Shown: in pieces, positions 1 through 5,913 of the stretch | Numbering within the stretch: position 1 is the first letter of the stretch | Layout: every line of letters begins with the position of its first letter | Assembly (NCBI GenBank): GCA_030609215.1 | Contig: JAUWCR010000085.1 | Coordinates: forward strand, 1 to 6,283 | Direction of reading: 5' to 3' | DNA from: Actinomycetes bacterium | GTDB taxonomy: Bacteria; Actinomycetota; Humimicrobiia; Humimicrobiales; Humimicrobiaceae | Length of the DNA: 6,283 nucleotides | Notes under the pieces: generated by a model | Seen by the model: the letters and a program-made list of their open reading frames with translations, nothing else | Told to the model about the DNA's origin: nothing | Databases searched by the model: none | Program-made: the position numbers and the translations under genes

Positions 1-1182
1 GGCCCACTATTTACAACTGGATGGGAAGATTTTATTCAAATCGATCACTTCGTTTTAGGAGAAACTGAGGACACTTTCCACTTGCTGGTAAATGACATTA
101 AAAAAGGCACAGTTAAAAAAACATATATAAACAAGGAATTCCCTGATATTAAAAAATCCCCTATTCCTGATTGGAGTTTAATTAATGTTTCAAAATATAA
201 CTCATTATGTATTCAGTATTCACGGGGGTGCCCCTTTAATTGTGAATTCTGTGATATTGTTATACTTAATGGAAGAATCCCGCGATTTAAAACAAAAGAA
301 CAGATAATCAGTGAACTTGATGCTATATATAATCAAGGATGGCGTGGAGGCGTATTCTTTGTTGATGATAATTTTATCGGTAATAAAGTAAGAGTTAAAA
401 AAGATCAGCTTCCAGCAATAATCAAATGGCAGAAAGAAAGAAATTATCCTCTATCTTTTAATACTCAGGCATCGATTAATTTAGCAGATGAACCAGAAAT
501 AGCCAGCTTAATGGTGGAAGCTGGGTTTACTACAGTATTTGTTGGTATAGAAACACCCGACTCAGAAGGCCTTTCGGAATGCGGTAAGCATCAAAATAGG
601 AATAGAGATCTGATATCGTCTGTTAAAAAAATTCAAAATGCTGGGCTTGAAGTTCAGGGAGGATTTATTGTAGGTTTTGATAGCGACAAAGCATCAATTT
701 TCCAGCGTCAAATTGACTTTATACAAAAAAGCGGTATTGTAACCGCCATGGTAGGAGTGCTTATAGCTCTTCCAAAAACCAGGTTATACAAACGTCTTTC
801 AGAAACAAATAGAATAACTGAAGAAACTTTAGCCGATAATACAAAATTTTCCTCTTTAAATTTTATACCAAAAATGGACAAGGAAACTCTTCTTAATGGT
901 TATAAAAAGATTTTAAAAACAATTTATGAGCCTAAAAATTATTACGAGAGAATAAAAACCCTCATAAGGGAATTTAAGCCTCCAAAAAGAGGGCTGCAAA
1001 AACTTAAACTTTATCATATAAGAGCATTATTTTATTCTTTTTGGACTCTGGGAATTAAAAACAGAGGCAGATATTATTACTGGAAATTGATTTTATGGAG
1101 TCTGTTTAAACATCCTGGACATTTTCCTTACACTATTGGTTTTTCAATAATAGGGATTCATTTTAGATTGCTTTCTGCGTAA
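1..1182 (+). CDS. B12-binding radical SAM protein, 5'-truncated by the window edge
   Basis: The frame is open from base 1, so the gene begins upstream; 393 codons plus TAA are visible. The first residues (GPLFTTGWEDF, then DHFVLGETED) match the end of the cobalamin-binding domain of B12-dependent radical SAM enzymes. The radical SAM core follows, with the 4Fe-4S motif CPFNCEFC at window residues 77-84 (Cys77, Cys81, Cys84), then FVDDNFIGN (about 120-128), FVGIETP (180-186) and GGFIVGFD (220-227). The last 90 or so residues, ending GIHFRL, resemble the DUF4070 tail of this family. Members act on varied substrates, often as methylases (HpnP, the hopanoid C-2 methylase, is a relative) using SAM and cobalamin; the substrate here cannot be told. 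The TTG at position 82 is not the start, because conserved family sequence continues upstream of it. The protein is probably cytosolic, perhaps membrane-associated through its aromatic-rich C-terminus. The small metallopeptidase gene follows after 16 nt and may be co-transcribed. Confidence 0.93.
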   Translation, partial: GPLFTTGWEDFIQIDHFVLGETEDTFHLLVNDIKKGTVKKTYINKEFPDIKKSPIPDWSLINVSKYNSLCIQYSRGCPFNCEFCDIVILNGRIPRFKTKEQIISELDAIYNQGWRGGVFFVDDNFIGNKVRVKKDQLPAIIKWQKERNYPLSFNTQASINLADEPEIASLMVEAGFTTVFVGIETPDSEGLSECGKHQNRNRDLISSVKKIQNAGLEVQGGFIVGFDSDKASIFQRQIDFIQKSGIVTAMVGVLIALPKTRLYKRLSETNRITEETLADNTKFSSLNFIPKMDKETLLNGYKKILKTIYEPKNYYERIKTLIREFKPPKRGLQKLKLYHIRALFYSFWTLGIKNRGRYYYWKLILWSLFKHPGHFPYTIGFSIIGIHFRLLSA

Positions 1183-1198
1183 ATATTTTTTTATTGGT

Positions 1199-1561
1199 AT
1201 GGAAAAAGAAGAATTTGAAAAAATAGTAGTTGAAGCCATAGAAACCGTCCCTGAAAAATTTAAAAAAAAATTCAAGAATATAAGTATAGTTATTGAAGAC
1301 AAATCTATGAGCCACTTGCCAGTGGATGATAAAAGCCCAGGACAGAAAGTTACTCTTGGCCTTTATCAGGGTCTTCCTCTGACCAAAAGAGCAGGTAGGA
1401 GATCTTTATTCCCTGATAAAATTACCATTTATAAAAAATCCCTTGAAACTATAAGTAAAAACGAAGAAGACCTTAAAAAAAATATTAAAAGAGTTGTGCT
1501 TCACGAACTTGGTCATTATTTTGGATTGGACGAAAAAAAGTTAAGGAGCCTGGGCTATTAA
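1199..1561 (+). CDS. Small zincin-like metallopeptidase (DUF1025/Zincin_1-type)
   Basis: The product is a 120-residue soluble protein with no signal peptide or membrane segment. The zinc site is HELGHYFGLDE at residues 102-112: His102 and His106 as ligands, Glu103 as general base, and Asp111 in the position of the third ligand, giving HExxHxxGxxD. The N-terminus (MEKEEFEKIVVEAIETVPEKF), the central LGLYQGLPLTKR (53-64), PDKITIYKK (72-80) and the LRSLGY ending fit the compact Zincin_1 (PF06262) family, whose members are about this length and have no well-defined physiological substrate. The ATG at 1199 fits the family N-terminus, but no Shine-Dalgarno sequence precedes it (upstream is T-rich), so translation may depend on coupling with the gene ending 16 nt upstream. 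A run of nine A's at 1262-1270 (Lys codons) is a possible slippage site, but the frame is intact. Family assignment is firm; protease activity is inferred from the motif. Confidence 0.88.
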   Translation: MEKEEFEKIVVEAIETVPEKFKKKFKNISIVIEDKSMSHLPVDDKSPGQKVTLGLYQGLPLTKRAGRRSLFPDKITIYKKSLETISKNEEDLKKNIKRVVLHELGHYFGLDEKKLRSLGY

Positions 1562-1572
1562 TAATATAAGTC

Positions 1573-1601
1573 TTGTCATCTTCCTTTGTATCATATAACA
1601 T
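1573..1601 (+). promoter_or_regulatory. Candidate promoter P1 upstream of lon
   Basis: A -35-like TTGTCA (1573-1578, five of six to TTGACA) is followed by a 17-bp spacer and TAACAT (1596-1601, four of six to TATAAT). TATAAC overlaps just upstream, and TATAAT occurs at 1610-1615 but has only TTGTAT (1586-1591) as a partner at 18-bp spacing. It begins just 12 bp after the metallopeptidase stop. In such AT-rich DNA similar matches arise by chance, so this is weak support. Confidence 0.25.
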
Positions 1602-1638
1602 AGTTCCTCTATAATCGTAAGGTAATTACACTTAAAGT

Positions 1639-1652
1639 GAAAAATATTTTTC
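1639..1652. repeat. 14-bp perfect palindrome in lon upstream region
   Basis: GAAAAATATTTTTC reads the same on both strands. It lies between the two candidate promoters, about 20 bp upstream of the -35 region of the second. It could be a regulator site or a curved A/T tract that stimulates transcription. The composition makes chance occurrence plausible, and no known operator is matched. Confidence 0.3.
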
Positions 1653-1672
1653 TTAAAATAAGAGAATTATTT

Positions 1673-1701
1673 TTGCTTTTTTACAAAATTTTTGTTATAA
1701 T
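1673..1701 (+). promoter_or_regulatory. Candidate extended -10 promoter P2 for lon
   Basis: A consensus -10 box TATAAT (1696-1701) is preceded by TG one base upstream (1693-1694), making the extended -10 motif TGTTATAAT. A weak -35, TTGCTT (1673-1678), sits 17 bp upstream; extended -10 promoters tolerate poor -35 boxes. Transcription would start near 1708 and give a leader of about 180 nt before lon. The inverted repeat at 1683-1695 fills the end of the spacer and could be an operator. This is the best promoter candidate in the window. Confidence 0.45.
1683..1695. repeat. Inverted repeat in spacer of the lon promoter candidate
   Basis: ACAAAA (1683-1688) and TTTTGT (1690-1695) are perfect inverted copies around a single T, and the right arm runs up to the -10 box at 1696. 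A repressor bound here would block RNA polymerase. The sequence matches no operator I can name, and AT-rich DNA makes such repeats common. Confidence 0.3.
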
Positions 1702-1874
1702 CCAATTGATATATAATTTATTAATGTTTTATAAATATATAATTAACAGCATTTTATTGTTGTTATCAATTTATTTTGAAACTGTTAATATAAGAGATGT
1801 AAAATACCTATATTAGCATGGATTTATTACAGGAAATTATTATAAGGATTTATTAAAAAGAATATAAAAAATTT

Positions 1875-1879
1875 AGGAG
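1875..1879 (+). promoter_or_regulatory. Ribosome binding site of lon
   Basis: AGGAG lies 11 nt before the ATG at 1891, slightly farther than optimal. It supports this ATG as the lon start; the encoded N-terminus reaches the conserved LPLLALKN segment after about 20 residues, as usual for Lon. Confidence 0.75.
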
Positions 1880-1890
1880 TTGGACTTATA

Positions 1891-4362
1891 ATGGCAGAAG
1901 ATATAAAAGACGAAGATAAAAGATTAAACAAAAAACTAAAGATTCCGCAGGAACTGCCTCTTCTTGCTTTAAAGAATAGTGTTGTTTTCCCATTCCTGGC
2001 CACTCCATTAGTGATAGGAAGGGAAAAATCTTTAAAATCTATTAAACATGCATCTAAAGAGCATAATATTATTGTTGTTGTTGCTCAAAAAGAAGAAAAC
2101 AAGGATGATATTGACAAAGATGATCTATATGATATAGGCACTGCATGTGCCATAAAACAGGTAGTAAATATATCTACCGATGAAATAAAATGTGTTGTTG
2201 AAGGTATATCCCGAGTTAAAATAAAATATTTTACCCAAATTGAACCCTATTTTAGAGTATCAACTGAAGTTTTAGAAGAAGAACCGTTCGACGAAAATGA
2301 AGAAACCGAAAATTTAAATACAACCATTAGAATGCAGGTTGAAAAATTCATTCAACTCGGAATACCCCTGCCAACAGCATTTGTAGTTGCTGCAACCAAT
2401 ATTTCCAAACCTGATGTTCAAGCAGATTTATTTGCTTCTTACCTACTGTCAGACACAAGCCAGAAACAAAAAATTCTTGAGGAAATTAACCTGGAGAAAA
2501 GGCTTAAAAAATTAACAGAATTTCTTGCAGAAGAGCTAAGAAAATTTGAAGTACAATCTCAAATCCGAGATAAAGTCCAAAAAGAAGTTGGTAAAACTCA
2601 ACGTGAATACTACCTGCGCCAGCAGCTAAAAACAATTAAAGATGAGCTTGGTGAATCTGATGAGTCAATTGAATTGACAAAAGAATTAGAAAAAAAACTT
2701 CTGGAGAAAAAACTCCCCGAGGAGGCAAGGGAAAAAGTTAAAAAGGAAATCAAAAGACTGGAGAATATTCCAACTATATCTCCGGAACATTCCTATATAA
2801 GAACCTATGTGGAATGTATGCTTGAAGCTCCATGGTCTGAAAAAACAAAAGATACTCTTAATTTGAAAAAAGCAAAAGAAGTACTGGATAACGATCACTA
2901 TGATTTAGAAAAAGTTAAAGAAAACATTCTTGACTATTTAGCAGTGAGAAAATTAAAAGGAAAATCAACCAAGGGACCGATACTGTGTTTTGTTGGTCCT
3001 CCTGGAGTAGGGAAAACTTCACTTGGCCAGTCAATAGCAAAATCATTGGGCAGAAAATTCGTCAGGATGTCTATTGGAGGAATAAGAGACGAGGCTGAAA
3101 TAAGAGGGCACAGAAGAACATATGTTGGAGCTCTTCCAGGTAGAATTATTCAGGGCTTGACTCAGGTTAAAACAAACAATCCAGTTTTTATGTTAGATGA
3201 AATTGATAAAGTGGGTGCAGATTTTAGGGGCGACCCATCATCAGCTTTGCTGGAAGTATTAGATCCTGAGCAAAATAATTCATTCAGGGATCACTACCTT
3301 GAAGTACCTTTTGATTTATCCAATGTCATGTTTATCACAACAGCTAACATCTTAGATACAATACTCCCTGCCTTAAGGGATAGAATGGAAATCCTTGAAA
3401 TACCTGGTTACAGTACAGAGGAAAAAACTCATATTGCTGAAAAATTTCTTATTCCTAAACAACTAAAAGAACAGGGTGTAGAGAAATATAAAATAAACTT
3501 CAGAAAAGATGCAATACTGCTTGTAATTGAAGAATACACAAGAGAAGCTGGAGTTAGAAATTTAGAACGAGAAATAGCAAAGATTTGCAAAAAGATTGCA
3601 AGAGAAATAGTAGAAGAAAAGAAATTCTCTAAAACTATAACTACTAAAAAAGTTAGAGATTACCTTGGTGTGTCTAAAATCCAACCAAGCGAGATTGAAG
3701 ATAAAAACAGAATTGGAGTAGCTACAGGTTTAGCCTACACTCCAGTAGGAGGGGATATACTGCTCATTGAATCCACTTATTATAAGGGCAGTGGTGAATT
3801 AATACTTACCGGCAAGCTTGGCGATGTAATGCAGGAATCTGCAAAAGCAGCAATAAGTTACATTCGTTCAAGGGCAAATAAATTTGGAATTTCAGATAAA
3901 TTATTCAGTAAGTCCGATATACATATCCATGTTCCAGCTGGTGCCATACCAAAAGATGGACCATCGGCCGGAGTATCTATAACTTCATCCCTGGTATCAG
4001 CCTTTACTAAAATACCTGTTATCAGAGATGTTGGCATGACTGGCGAGATAACACTGCGGGGCCGTGTCCTTCCAATAGGTGGACTTAAAGAAAAGCTCTT
4101 AGCTGCCAAGAGAGCAGGGTTAAAAAAAGTAGTACTACCAGAAAAGAATAAAAAGGATCTTGATGAGGTACCAAAAAATATACTTAAAGGATTGAAACTG
4201 GAATTTGTAGATAACATAGATGAGGTCCTAAAACACACTTTGGAAAAAGATCCTTTTAAGATATCTGCTCCTGGGGAAAAAGACTCTGTAATCTACAATG
4301 ATAGGTTAAAAGCAAAGCCAAAAGATAGCGAATATGGAAGATTTGTTCCTACCATACAGTAG
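1891..4362 (+). CDS. lon: ATP-dependent protease Lon (LonA type, S16)
   Basis: This complete 823-residue cytosolic AAA+ protease degrades misfolded and selected regulatory proteins and assembles as a hexamer. The N-terminal substrate-binding domain begins near residue 18 (IPQELPLLALKNSVVFP), and a charged, coiled-coil-prone linker lies around 195-295. The AAA+ module has Walker A GPPGVGKT (369-376), Walker B MLDEID (434-439; Asp436, Glu437), sensor-1 Asn486, a probable arginine finger at Arg498 (LRDRMEI) and sensor-2 Arg556 (GVRNLERE). The protease domain has the Ser-Lys dyad: Ser692 in KDGPSAG and Lys735 in GGLKEK, 43 residues apart as in E. coli (Ser679/Lys722). The absence of transmembrane segments between the ATPase motifs excludes the membrane-bound LonB form. 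After the usual end of the protease domain (near residue 784) there is a charged tail of about 39 residues, longer than in E. coli Lon (784 residues in all). The gene appears to be transcribed alone from the upstream control region. Confidence 0.98.
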   Translation: MAEDIKDEDKRLNKKLKIPQELPLLALKNSVVFPFLATPLVIGREKSLKSIKHASKEHNIIVVVAQKEENKDDIDKDDLYDIGTACAIKQVVNISTDEIKCVVEGISRVKIKYFTQIEPYFRVSTEVLEEEPFDENEETENLNTTIRMQVEKFIQLGIPLPTAFVVAATNISKPDVQADLFASYLLSDTSQKQKILEEINLEKRLKKLTEFLAEELRKFEVQSQIRDKVQKEVGKTQREYYLRQQLKTIKDELGESDESIELTKELEKKLLEKKLPEEAREKVKKEIKRLENIPTISPEHSYIRTYVECMLEAPWSEKTKDTLNLKKAKEVLDNDHYDLEKVKENILDYLAVRKLKGKSTKGPILCFVGPPGVGKTSLGQSIAKSLGRKFVRMSIGGIRDEAEIRGHRRTYVGALPGRIIQGLTQVKTNNPVFMLDEIDKVGADFRGDPSSALLEVLDPEQNNSFRDHYLEVPFDLSNVMFITTANILDTILPALRDRMEILEIPGYSTEEKTHIAEKFLIPKQLKEQGVEKYKINFRKDAILLVIEEYTREAGVRNLEREIAKICKKIAREIVEEKKFSKTITTKKVRDYLGVSKIQPSEIEDKNRIGVATGLAYTPVGGDILLIESTYYKGSGELILTGKLGDVMQESAKAAISYIRSRANKFGISDKLFSKSDIHIHVPAGAIPKDGPSAGVSITSSLVSAFTKIPVIRDVGMTGEITLRGRVLPIGGLKEKLLAAKRAGLKKVVLPEKNKKDLDEVPKNILKGLKLEFVDNIDEVLKHTLEKDPFKISAPGEKDSVIYNDRLKAKPKDSEYGRFVPTIQ

Positions 4363-4383
4363 ATATTAAATCATAAATCAAAA

Positions 4384-4416
4384 ATTTATAACATAAAAAA
4401 TACAATAGTTATAAAT
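4384..4416 (-). terminator. Possible weak terminator for the mob operon (AT-rich hairpin)
   Basis: ATTTATAAC (4384-4392) and GTTATAAAT (4408-4416) form a perfect 9-bp inverted repeat with a 15-nt loop. Read on the - strand, the second arm is followed by TTTTG, a short T-tract, which fits termination of transcripts coming from mobB. No T-tract follows on the + strand. The stem has a single G:C pair, so the structure would be weak. Confidence 0.3.
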
Positions 4417-4420
4417 GAAT

Positions 4421-4466
4421 TTGAAAATAATATAAAAATATTTCTTGGTACTAATATTATTTTTAA
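4421..4466. terminator. Possible bidirectional terminator between lon and mobB (AT-rich hairpin)
   Basis: AAAATAATAT (4424-4433) and ATATTATTTT (4454-4463) are perfect inverted copies. Three more pairs extend the stem outward to 4421 and 4466, one of them a G-U wobble, giving 13 pairs with a 20-nt loop. The T-run lies within the arm itself. It is almost purely A/T, so stability and function are uncertain, but its place between two convergent genes fits. Confidence 0.3.
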
Positions 4467-4530
4467 TGTACTTTACAGGAGAGAACCTCATTATATTCAC
4501 AGTGTTAAAATATGGACATTTTTTAAGCAA

Positions 4531-5190
4531 TTATTTACTTTTCTTATATCTTAAATCAATACTTTCTATGTCTTCATCCAGACCTTTGAGGCTCTTAACT
4601 ACTCCGGTGATTATGTTTTTAAATACCTTCTGCATTTGATAATTTAAAACTACAGACTTTTCATTTACAAATAATTCAACCTCTTTTGCAGCATAGACTT
4701 TTATAAAATTTTCAACAAGAAAATCTGCTATTTTCTTTATCTCATATCTTCCAAAATAATTTAGGTCAGTTTCTACTTTACTTTCTCCTACTACTGCAAT
4801 TATTTCATCCTTGCCAAACTTACCAGTCTCTTTTTTAACATCGCCTGAAGTTAAAACTAAAATTTTTGGAAATTTACCCTTCTTGTACCCTTCTACAAAT
4901 ACTATATCCATACTATAGAAATTATCAAAAATCAATTTAAAAATATCTTCACTGCCCGATAGATCCTCCACTAAAGCTATGCTATCATTTGAAAATATTC
5001 CTCCAATATCAGAACCACATTCTTTTAACCTGAAAGAGTCTTTCCCTGGCTTGTCAACCTCAAATGAATGAGCAGAATGCTTGATAGCTCCTACTTTATA
5101 TTTTCTCCTCTTAAGTTCTCCCACAAGAGCTTCTATAAAAAAAGTCTTTCCACTTTTTACAGAACCTATTATTGAAATTATTGGAATCAT
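4531..5190 (-). CDS. mobB: MobB-type GTP-binding protein of molybdopterin-guanine dinucleotide synthesis, with C-terminal extension
   Basis: This 219-residue cytosolic P-loop protein is a partner of MobA in making the guanylylated molybdenum cofactor. The Walker A motif GSVKSGKT is at residues 9-16. The MobB signature follows: KHSAHSFEVDKPGKDSFR (37-54; His38, His41, Asp46, Gly49, Asp51), then VEGYKKGKFPKI (99-110), where MobB proteins carry the conserved EGxK..P.K segment. The start is well set: ATG at 5190 has a perfect AGGAGGT 8 nt upstream. E. coli MobB is about 170-175 residues; here roughly 55 extra residues (about 165-219, containing VELFVNEKSVVLN and ITGVVKSLKGLDE) form a separate-looking alpha/beta tail. 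I recall similar tails in some anaerobe MobB proteins but cannot confirm it. The first 80 nt overlap the end of mobA in another frame, implying translational coupling. The stop TAA is followed closely by a second in-phase-independent TAA. Confidence 0.92.
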   Translation of the reverse strand: MIPIISIIGSVKSGKTFFIEALVGELKRRKYKVGAIKHSAHSFEVDKPGKDSFRLKECGSDIGGIFSNDSIALVEDLSGSEDIFKLIFDNFYSMDIVFVEGYKKGKFPKILVLTSGDVKKETGKFGKDEIIAVVGESKVETDLNYFGRYEIKKIADFLVENFIKVYAAKEVELFVNEKSVVLNYQMQKVFKNIITGVVKSLKGLDEDIESIDLRYKKSK

Positions 5191-5899
5191 TTTTCAATAC
5201 CTCCTCACCAAATAACCTAATAAAAGCATCATAATCTTTACCTGTATTAATATTAAAAAAATTAAGCTTGTCAATATCATAACATTCTAATTCATTTTCT
5301 GAAATCATCTTGACTTCTACCTCACTAAATATATCTGATACTTTATATTTTTTCTTTCCTATATTTCTTTTTATTATATTAAGACAACCTTTTGAATACA
5401 AGCTGCATAAAACCTCAAAGCCTTTAGTAGTTTTTATAACAACTGCATCTTTTGGCTTGGATTTATTAGTATTGCTCTGTTTCCGGTGTGCCAGTAATTT
5501 AAGAAGATCATATGTTACAAAAGGCATATCAAATGCAAGTACAATACTATAATAATTCCTAGCATTATTTAACCCGGAATAAATACCACCAATAGGTCCT
5601 ATATTCGTCAATTTTTTATTTTTAAAGCTATCCTCGTCCATGACCACCTTGATTGTTGGAATCTCTTTTATTTCTTCCAGACAATCAAAATATTTACAGT
5701 AATCTTCTATTTTTTTTATTTCATCGTGTACAGTGGCATAATTTTTCTCATTTGTACTTACCCAAATTTCATTGCAGAAAAAGCTGAGCTTATAGATTTG
5801 ATTAATAAAAAGAGGTATCTTACCTATCTTAATTGCTATTTTATCAGAATTAAACCTCCTGCTTTTCCCTCCTGCCAGAATAATACCAGATAAATTCAT
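5111..5899 (-). CDS. mobA: Molybdenum cofactor guanylyltransferase MobA
   Basis: MobA transfers GMP from GTP to Mo-molybdopterin to give the guanine dinucleotide cofactor used by enzymes such as formate dehydrogenases. The nucleotidyltransferase motif LAGGKSRRFNSDK (residues 8-20) is a variant of LAGGxSxRMGxDK, with Phe-Asn replacing the usual Met-Gly. GPIGGIYSGL (101-110) fits GPLAGI, FDMPF (123-127) carries the likely metal-binding Asp124, and FFNINT (214-219) is the typical C-terminal motif. At 262 residues it is much longer than E. coli MobA (194). The extra length lies in a charged insert at about 52-82, a lysine-rich loop at about 139-150, and a tail beyond residue 225 whose last 26 or so codons overlap the start of mobB. 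The ATG at 5899 has no Shine-Dalgarno sequence and is 14 nt from the purH stop, so initiation may be coupled to purH translation. A related molybdenum-cofactor nucleotidyltransferase (MocA-like, cytidylyl) is less likely given the adjacent mobB. Confidence 0.9.
   Translation of the reverse strand: MNLSGIILAGGKSRRFNSDKIAIKIGKIPLFINQIYKLSFFCNEIWVSTNEKNYATVHDEIKKIEDYCKYFDCLEEIKEIPTIKVVMDEDSFKNKKLTNIGPIGGIYSGLNNARNYYSIVLAFDMPFVTYDLLKLLAHRKQSNTNKSKPKDAVVIKTTKGFEVLCSLYSKGCLNIIKRNIGKKKYKVSDIFSEVEVKMISENELECYDIDKLNFFNINTGKDYDAFIRLFGEEVLKNDSNNFNNRFCKKWKDFFYRSSCGRT
5199..5205 (-). promoter_or_regulatory. Ribosome binding site of mobB, inside mobA
   Basis: On the - strand this reads AGGAGGT, a perfect Shine-Dalgarno core, 8 nt before the mobB ATG. 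It lies within the mobA coding sequence, where it encodes Glu-Glu-Val in the tail. It sets the mobB start and shows that mobB has its own efficient initiation site despite the overlap. Confidence 0.85.
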
Positions 5900-5913
5900 A
5901 TTAATATAAAAAA

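Larger units (their letters stand above)
1562..1890 (+). other. Gene-free control region upstream of lon
   Basis: This 329-bp stretch is very AT-rich and has no credible coding sequence. It contains two promoter-like arrangements (1573-1601 and 1673-1701), a perfect 14-bp palindrome GAAAAATATTTTTC (1639-1652), an inverted repeat ACAAAA-T-TTTTGT (1683-1695) abutting a -10 box, and a 10-bp direct repeat GGATTTATTA (1820-1829 and 1846-1855). There is no GC-rich hairpin with a T-tract that would end transcription from the metallopeptidase gene, so read-through into lon is possible. I found no CIRCE (HrcA) or CtsR-type heat-shock operator. From the downstream promoter the lon leader would be about 180 nt, long enough for post-transcriptional control, but no known riboswitch is recognisable. 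Confidence 0.6.
4363..4530. other. Convergent intergenic region between lon and mobB
   Basis: Both flanking genes end here, so termination signals are expected. The 168 bp are extremely AT-rich and contain no classic GC-rich terminator, only two AT-rich inverted repeats (4384-4416 and 4421-4466), annotated separately. An AGGAG at about 4480-4484 on the + strand has no suitable start codon behind it. The weakly open + frame here simply runs antisense into mobB. Confidence 0.5.

Noticed and set aside
82..1182. TTG at 82 as the start of the radical SAM gene
   Set aside because: The frame is open back to base 1 and the upstream codons encode conserved B12-domain sequence (GPLFTTGWEDF, DHFVLGE), so the true start is outside the window.
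1783..1818. Hairpin around TAATATA/TATATTA and a TG-T-TAATAT promoter-like box
   Set aside because: Only seven A/T pairs in the core with a 16-nt loop, and no -35 at acceptable spacing; expected by chance in this composition.
1818..1856. Possible 12-codon leader peptide (ATG to TAA) before lon
   Set aside because: No ribosome binding site, no regulatory codon run, and no accompanying attenuator hairpin.
2686..2898. Open frame of 70 codons on the - strand inside lon
   Set aside because: Antisense to a well-conserved lon region encoding a lysine-rich linker; its Phe-rich composition is what reverse-complemented Lys codons give, and there is no family resemblance.
3858..4238. Open frame of 126 codons on the - strand inside lon
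   Set aside because: Antisense to the conserved Lon protease domain; composition (Ser/Phe/Pro-rich) is that of a shadow frame and no motif is recognisable.
4498..4526. T-tract after TGTTAAAATATGGACA as a terminator of lon
   Set aside because: The flanking stem is only about three base pairs, and it lies about 140 bp past the lon stop.
4445..4639. Hydrophobic 64-codon + strand frame starting at TTG
   Set aside because: Half lies antisense to mobB, the start is TTG without a ribosome binding site, and the hydrophobicity reflects A/T-rich sequence.
5310..5552. 80-codon + strand frame antisense to mobA
   Set aside because: Entirely inside the convincing mobA coding sequence on the other strand, with no recognisable product.
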